Of a DNA stretch of 18,451 bases, positions 14,435 to 18,451 are shown piece after piece. The translations under genes and the position numbers were made by a program. The stretch spans positions 1 to 18,451 of the forward strand of contig JAGKWS010000083.1 in the NCBI GenBank assembly GCA_021151685.1, read 5' to 3'. Within the stretch, counting starts at the first letter, position 1, and each line of letters opens with the position of its first letter. Source of the stretch: Chitinophagaceae bacterium (lineage in GTDB: Bacteria > Bacteroidota > Bacteroidia > Chitinophagales > Chitinophagaceae). The notes beneath the pieces were generated by a model. The model saw only the letters and a list, made by a program, of their open reading frames with translations, had not been told where the DNA came from and searched no databases.

Positions 14435-16234
14435 CTACGATACATTTTTCACAAATTCATCCAAATCATCCTGCTCCAACAAACCGAAACGCTTCTTCAA
14501 TCGGTATCTGTTCTTCTTCACCCCCGGCAGCGATATGCCCAGCATATCAGCACACTCTTTGTTGCTGATATTCAGCTTGATGAGCAAAAACTGACGCTCT
14601 TCAGCCGGTGCCAGGTCGGGGTAACGGTTGCGTAGCATAGTAATAAAGCCCGGATACACCTTATCAAAATGTATCTTGAATTGCCGCCAATCATCCTCAG
14701 TCAGTATCTTGAATTGGTACAACTGGCTCAGCGACTCACTGTTTTCACCCACAGCCACCTGCGTGGCTTTCAATTCCTCCTGTTTCGCCTCAAGCTCATT
14801 TATAAACTTATTTTTGGCTATAATATGCTCGGTAAAATTGGCAAGATCGCGCTGGTTCATTTCCAGTTGCATTCGTGCTTTTTCTATAAGTATACTCTTT
14901 TGCTTATTCCTTATGGTAAGCAGCAGTATTAATAGTGTAGCCACCACTACCGTAAAGCCAAACAATATCAGATACACCATCTGGCGGGTTTTGTTCAGTG
15001 CACGCTCCACTTCCAGTTGGGCTATTTTCGATTCCTTTTTTTCTGTTTCATACTTCACACTCAGCTCTCTTATAGCTTTCTCCTTATCGCTGCTAAACAT
15101 AGAATCGCTCCATGCCTTATACTTCTTAAAGCTATACAGAGACGAATCATACAAATGCTCATCCCTGTATATATTAGACAACTTACGGTAGGCATTGGCT
15201 ACAGCATCTTTCTGCCCGGCACTGGCGGCCACCTGCACCACCTCGTGCAGCATCTTTTTAGCCTTAGTAGCATTCCCCTTCCGCCAGATGCAATGGGCCA
15301 AATTTTGTTTGATGATGGGAATCTGCCTGATGTCCCCCACCTTTTGCATCAACTCCAGCGACTCGGTAAGTGCAATAATAGCCTCATCCCAATGCGACAA
15401 TGCCATTTGTGCCAACGACAAATTATTAAGACTTTCAGCAATATCTCTTTCTATCCTGTACTGCCTGCGAATGGCCAATGAAGCCTCGGCATAGGCAATA
15501 GATGTTGGGTAGTCATCGGTATTGTAATACAGCGTCGCCAGTACCGACTCTACATAGGCAATCCTCAGCGGGTCGTTCATCTGCCTGTAATAGGCAAGGC
15601 TGTTCAGTGCAAGGTCAATTGCCTTCCGGTAATCCTTCTGGTAATAATGGTCTATGGCCAGCTCTGTTTTTGTACGGTATATCTTGCCCGAATCTCGTTG
15701 CGCCTCCCCAATGGTCAGTGCCTTGTAATGACAATCGAACGCAGCCGGGTAATCGCCCAGATAGGCATAATCGATACCCATTCCTATATAGGTATCGCCC
15801 AGTTGGGCCAACATCCTCCTTCGCTTATAGTAGTCTGCCGCCTTACCAAACTGTACTAAGGCAGAGTCGTACTGCGCAACATAATTATATGCATACCCTC
15901 TTTCATTGGCTACAAAAGCAGCAGCCCTGCCGGTGTCCGGTCGTATTGCTTTGTATCGCTGCAAATATTGCAGCAATAACACATAGTTATTCTGCCCACG
16001 CAGCGCAGTAATGATACCCTCTGCAATACTATCGGCCTGCGTCTCTGGTAGCTGCCTCAGCTTCTCAATAGTGGCTGCTACCCTATTGGTATCTATTACA
16101 AGTCGTGTTTCCCGCACCCGCTTATCAGCCGGGTCGGCACCCTGCCCACACGAAAACAGCATAGTTGCCACACAAAGCAACATTTTGATGATAGCAACTG
16201 GTTCCGACCTCTTCGCATAAACAAGAACGCTCAT
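14435..16234 (-). CDS. Membrane-tethered TPR regulator with C-terminal LuxR-like HTH
   Basis: A 599-residue protein. The N-terminus carries a lipoprotein-type signal (MLLCVATMLFSC, lipobox Cys29). TPR-like helical repeats follow (about 105-380; motifs such as AYNYVAQYDSALVQFGKAADYY and NNLSLAQMALSHWDEAI). Then come a charged helix, one transmembrane segment (about 419-441, YLILFGFTVVVATLLILLLT), a coiled-coil stretch (445-495), and a C-terminal HTH (about 540-586, LIKLNISNKECADMLGISLPG). The expected topology is TPR outside the inner membrane and HTH inside, so the protein could pass a periplasmic signal to DNA. Similar TPR-TM-HTH proteins are common in Bacteroidota but poorly characterised. 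A start at 16183 is in frame but would remove the basic n-region. It is divergent from the secreted GEVED-PKD gene, a candidate target. Confidence 0.85.
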   Translation of the reverse strand: MSVLVYAKRSEPVAIIKMLLCVATMLFSCGQGADPADKRVRETRLVIDTNRVAATIEKLRQLPETQADSIAEGIITALRGQNNYVLLLQYLQRYKAIRPDTGRAAAFVANERGYAYNYVAQYDSALVQFGKAADYYKRRRMLAQLGDTYIGMGIDYAYLGDYPAAFDCHYKALTIGEAQRDSGKIYRTKTELAIDHYYQKDYRKAIDLALNSLAYYRQMNDPLRIAYVESVLATLYYNTDDYPTSIAYAEASLAIRRQYRIERDIAESLNNLSLAQMALSHWDEAIIALTESLELMQKVGDIRQIPIIKQNLAHCIWRKGNATKAKKMLHEVVQVAASAGQKDAVANAYRKLSNIYRDEHLYDSSLYSFKKYKAWSDSMFSSDKEKAIRELSVKYETEKKESKIAQLEVERALNKTRQMVYLILFGFTVVVATLLILLLTIRNKQKSILIEKARMQLEMNQRDLANFTEHIIAKNKFINELEAKQEELKATQVAVGENSESLSQLYQFKILTEDDWRQFKIHFDKVYPGFITMLRNRYPDLAPAEERQFLLIKLNISNKECADMLGISLPGVKKNRYRLKKRFGLLEQDDLDEFVKNVS

Positions 16235-16241
16235 ATATACA

Positions 16242-16249
16242 CAAAAGTA
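16242..16249 (-). promoter_or_regulatory. -7 promoter box of the TPR regulator gene
   Basis: The minus strand reads TACTTTTG, an exact TAnnTTTG match only 7 nt before the ATG at 16234. The transcript would have almost no leader. Two related GGCYTAAAAC-like units lie just upstream (16260-16280), where -33 sequences or a regulator site would be, but no TTTG is present. Confidence 0.5.
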
Positions 16250-16307
16250 TCATTAAATAGGCTAAAACTGGCCTAAAACCTGCCTTGTCTAACTTTTTGT
16301 CCGCCAG

Positions 16308-16381
16308 CAAGCCCCACAACACATCGGCTTGTCCCCGTTTTTGTAGGCCACCCTTGTCAAACAATCCGGGGCCTTGCCCGG
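16308..16381 (+). promoter_or_regulatory. Two hairpins upstream of the GEVED-PKD gene
   Basis: CAAGCC/GGCTTG (16308-16313 with 16326-16331, 12-nt loop) and CCGGG/CCCGG (16366-16370 with 16377-16381, 6-nt loop) lie within 115 nt before the start codon. Neither has a U-run. They may be part of a structured leader; no promoter consensus is seen to fix the transcript start. Confidence 0.25.
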
Positions 16382-16420
16382 TCTTACTGTGCAGAAACCT
16401 TTTTCAAAAACAGTAAAGTT

Positions 16421-18091
16421 ATGAACAGATTAAGATTAATGACGATGTCGCTTGCGCTATTGGCCAGCCAGCTAACCCATGCTCAAATTACCAGCCCTGC
16501 CCCCTACTGCGCCGCCAGTTACGATGATGGCTTCATGCCCGTACCACACTACATTACCAACGTATCTCTGGGCACACTCAACAACACCACCGGCACCACC
16601 CAATTTGCAGCCCCCCATTATGCCTATTACAATACGGTTGCTGCCCCCAATCTGGTACGCGGTACCAGCTACCCCATTTCTATAGGGCACAATGGTGGCA
16701 CCTCTATTCACTTTGTAGCGGTGTATATAGACTATAACCGAAACAACAGCTTCTCAGACCCGGGCGAGCTGGTATTACAACAAAACATTGTTACCGGTGC
16801 CGTTACCAACCCCAGCACTGCTACTATCACCATACCAGCTACTGCTACGGTAGGCACTACACGTATGCGGGTAATGGTGTTTGAAGATGATGACTATACA
16901 TGGGGCTCTGGTGCCACAACACCATTACCTTGCACCGCCGATGCCACCGGCACCTTCGACTGGGGCGAAACCGAGGACTATAATGTGAACATTACCGGCG
17001 GCACCACACCATCTGGTCCCGTAGCAGCCTTCTCCGGCTCGCCGCTAACAGGCACTACAGCCACCAACTTCACGTTTACCGATGCCAGCACCAACACACC
17101 CACCTCGTGGCAGTGGACGTTTACACCCAATACAGTGGTCTATCAGGGCGGTACATCGGCTACATCGGCCAATCCTATCGTGAAATTCACCGCCAATGGC
17201 ACCTATACCGTAAAACTGAAGGTAACTAACGCCTCCGGTGCCGACTCGCTCACGCGTACCAACTACATCACAGTTGCCGGCACGGTACCAGCACCGGTAG
17301 CAGCCTTCACCGGCTCGCCGCTTACAGGGTCCACAGCTACCATTTTCACGCTTACCGATGCCAGCACCAACACACCCACCTCGTGGCAGTGGACGTTTAC
17401 ACCCAACACCGTTGCCTATCAGGGCGGTACATCGGCCACATCGGCCAATCCTATCGTGAAATTCACCGCTAATGGTATCTATACGGTAAAGCTGAAGGTA
17501 ACTAACGCCTCTGGTGCCGACTCGCTCACGCGTACCAACTACATTACGGTAGCAGGCACGGTACCGGTACCAGCATTTTCGGTATCCCCTTCCACTGGCG
17601 GCACTATGGCCACAATATTCACCTTTACCGATTTAAGTACCAATACCCCCAATGCATGGGTGTGGAGCTTCAGCCCGGCCACGGTGTCCTATCAGGCAAG
17701 CACATCGGCTACTTCTGCCGCACCCAAGGTGCGCTTTACCGCCAACGGACTATATACCGTAAAACTGAAAGTGTCGAACGCATCTGGTACCGATTCACTC
17801 ACAAAGCTGAATTATGTTGCGGTAGGCCCCACAGGTGTGGCAGATGTAACCAATACGCCTGTTGCAACTGTTTTCCCCAACCCGGCAAGCAATCAGTGGC
17901 ACATAGTGCTGGCCGATGAAAACGATATCATCAATGCCATATCGGTATACGACATTACAGGTAAAATGGTTCTCAATGTCAGCAACAGTAGTACTGTAGT
18001 AGACGTGTCTTCATTGGCTACCGGCCAGTATCTGCTGGTTATACATACAAACAATGGCACCCAAACAGGGCGTGCATCTATACAAAAGTAG
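16421..18091 (+). CDS. T9SS-secreted GEVED and PKD repeat protein
   Basis: A 556-residue surface or secreted protein. It has a signal peptide (1-22, ending ASQLTHAQ) and a GEVED domain (about 98-193) recognisable from VYIDYNRNNSFSDPGELV, MRVMVFEDD and the eponymous-like WGETEDYNV. Three PKD-type beta-sandwich repeats follow (about 200-288, 292-380 and 382-468), each with the FTDxSTNTPxxWxWxF core and YTVKLKVxNASG. A type A sorting domain (about 482-556, starting TVFPNPASNQW and ending in a short RASIQK strand) directs export through T9SS and likely anchoring at the surface. No enzymatic domain is visible, so a binding or structural role is likely. The first two PKD units are almost identical in DNA. 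The gene is divergent from the TPR regulator and ends in a strong terminator. Confidence 0.9.
   Translation: MNRLRLMTMSLALLASQLTHAQITSPAPYCAASYDDGFMPVPHYITNVSLGTLNNTTGTTQFAAPHYAYYNTVAAPNLVRGTSYPISIGHNGGTSIHFVAVYIDYNRNNSFSDPGELVLQQNIVTGAVTNPSTATITIPATATVGTTRMRVMVFEDDDYTWGSGATTPLPCTADATGTFDWGETEDYNVNITGGTTPSGPVAAFSGSPLTGTTATNFTFTDASTNTPTSWQWTFTPNTVVYQGGTSATSANPIVKFTANGTYTVKLKVTNASGADSLTRTNYITVAGTVPAPVAAFTGSPLTGSTATIFTLTDASTNTPTSWQWTFTPNTVAYQGGTSATSANPIVKFTANGIYTVKLKVTNASGADSLTRTNYITVAGTVPVPAFSVSPSTGGTMATIFTFTDLSTNTPNAWVWSFSPATVSYQASTSATSAAPKVRFTANGLYTVKLKVSNASGTDSLTKLNYVAVGPTGVADVTNTPVATVFPNPASNQWHIVLADENDIINAISVYDITGKMVLNVSNSSTVVDVSSLATGQYLLVIHTNNGTQTGRASIQK
17018..17824 (+). repeat. Tandem PKD-coding repeats, units 1 and 2 nearly identical
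   Basis: Unit 1 starts at 17018 and unit 2 at 17294, an exact 276-nt period. Long stretches are identical between them, for example about 50 nt starting at 17081 and again at 17357. Unit 3 (from about 17564) is more diverged and about 6 nt shorter in period. Confidence 0.9.
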
Positions 18092-18117
18092 TGTGGCGAT
18101 TATGTGAGGATGACAGG

Positions 18118-18141
18118 GGGTAGCCGTTCGGCTACCCTTTT
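18118..18141 (+). terminator. Rho-independent terminator of the GEVED-PKD gene
   Basis: GGGTAGCC-GTTC-GGCTACCC forms a perfect 8-bp stem with a 4-nt loop (18118-18137), followed by TTTTCC, 27 nt after the stop codon. Confidence 0.9.
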
Positions 18142-18165
18142 CCTATATCGGTAAACCAGTCATTT

Positions 18166-18197
18166 TTTGAAGCCCTTGCGGCGATGTGCTACTTTTG
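18166..18197 (+). promoter_or_regulatory. Full-consensus promoter of the RluA-like gene
   Basis: A -33 TTTG (18166-18169), exactly 20 nt of spacer and a -7 TACTTTTG (18190-18197) match the Bacteroidota consensus completely. Transcription should begin near 18202, leaving a leader of about 25 nt before the ATG at 18229. Confidence 0.82.
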
Positions 18198-18228
18198 CAC
18201 CCGATTTGTGGTCATCAAACCAGCTATA

Positions 18229-18451
18229 ATGAACAACAACACCAGAATCAACTGGTTCCCCCCCTCCATACACCATACGGTACCAATACCACAACGGTTC
18301 ACATTCCCCTTCTACTACAAGCCCCACCCGCTTGCTCTTTTGGCAGCTACAGAGGTACAGCAATATTTGGAAACACAAACCGAACTGCAACACAACTTCG
18401 GTCTCAATGAAGATGCCGACGGAATGCCCATAGGCAAGATGTTTGGGGTAT
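18229..18451 (+). CDS. RluA-family pseudouridine synthase, 5' part (runs off the window)
   Basis: The first 74 codons of a gene cut by the right edge. The product starts MNNNTRINWFPPSIHH and contains PQRFTFPFYYKPHPLALLAA, ETQTELQHNFGLNE and GKMFGV. From memory, this N-terminal pattern fits a Bacteroidota group of RluA-type pseudouridine synthases, which modify rRNA or tRNA uridines; no catalytic motif (HRLDxxTSG) is reached in the visible part. The start is supported by the promoter at 18166-18197. The assignment rests on the N-terminal extension only, so confidence is moderate. Confidence 0.65.
   Translation, partial: MNNNTRINWFPPSIHHTVPIPQRFTFPFYYKPHPLALLAATEVQQYLETQTELQHNFGLNEDADGMPIGKMFGV

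Overview
The window looks like chromosomal DNA of a member of the Bacteroidota, most likely the Chitinophagaceae or a close relative. Four things point there. Two large secreted proteins carry C-terminal type IX secretion (T9SS) sorting domains. PKD-like, GEVED, TSP3-OmpA and Bacteroidota-type beta-barrel families recur. Several promoters fit the Bacteroidota consensus TTTG-N19-21-TAnnTTTG. Genes lack obvious Shine-Dalgarno sequences. I see no integrase, transposase, phage gene, CRISPR array or tRNA gene.

Layout. Positions 1-470 (minus strand) appear to be the control region of a ribosomal RNA operon whose 16S gene lies just beyond the left edge. Three near-identical promoters, each with a 20-nt spacer and a CACTCCCTTA start region, are each followed by a boxA-like GTTCTTTGA/GTTCTTTA-type site. 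A further boxA-like site lies at 24-42. Divergent from this are a bestrophin-family channel (541-1422, +) and 3-hydroxybutyryl-CoA dehydrogenase (1492-2409, +). A strong bidirectional hairpin separates these from a convergent M1-family metallopeptidase (2482-4125, -).

Next is a two-gene minus-strand unit: a 1379-residue T9SS-exported adhesin-like protein (6005-10144) followed after 25 nt by an OmpA-family beta-barrel protein with TSP3 repeats (4237-5979), ending in a clear terminator. Upstream lie truA (10367-11125), an intergenic region with a long imperfect stem and a terminator (11295-11415), a small YtxH-like protein, an outer-membrane barrel protein, and an AraC-type regulator with a metal-binding-like CxxC N-terminus (all minus strand).

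After a 422-nt A/C-rich gap comes a hypothetical exported barrel-like protein (13578-14270, +). A membrane-tethered TPR regulator with a C-terminal HTH (14435-16234, -) is divergent from a secreted GEVED-PKD protein with a T9SS signal (16421-18091, +), which ends in a strong terminator. At the right edge, a well-formed promoter precedes the 5' part of an RluA-type pseudouridine synthase gene (18229 onward, +).

Functionally the window mixes housekeeping (rRNA control, tRNA/rRNA modification, fatty-acid/butyrate-type metabolism) with cell-surface biology (T9SS cargo, outer-membrane barrels, peptidoglycan anchoring, regulators). I did not find a clearly new multi-gene system. The least ordinary items are the triplicated promoter-boxA array, the structured element next to ytxH, the metal-domain AraC protein and the lipidated transmembrane regulator.
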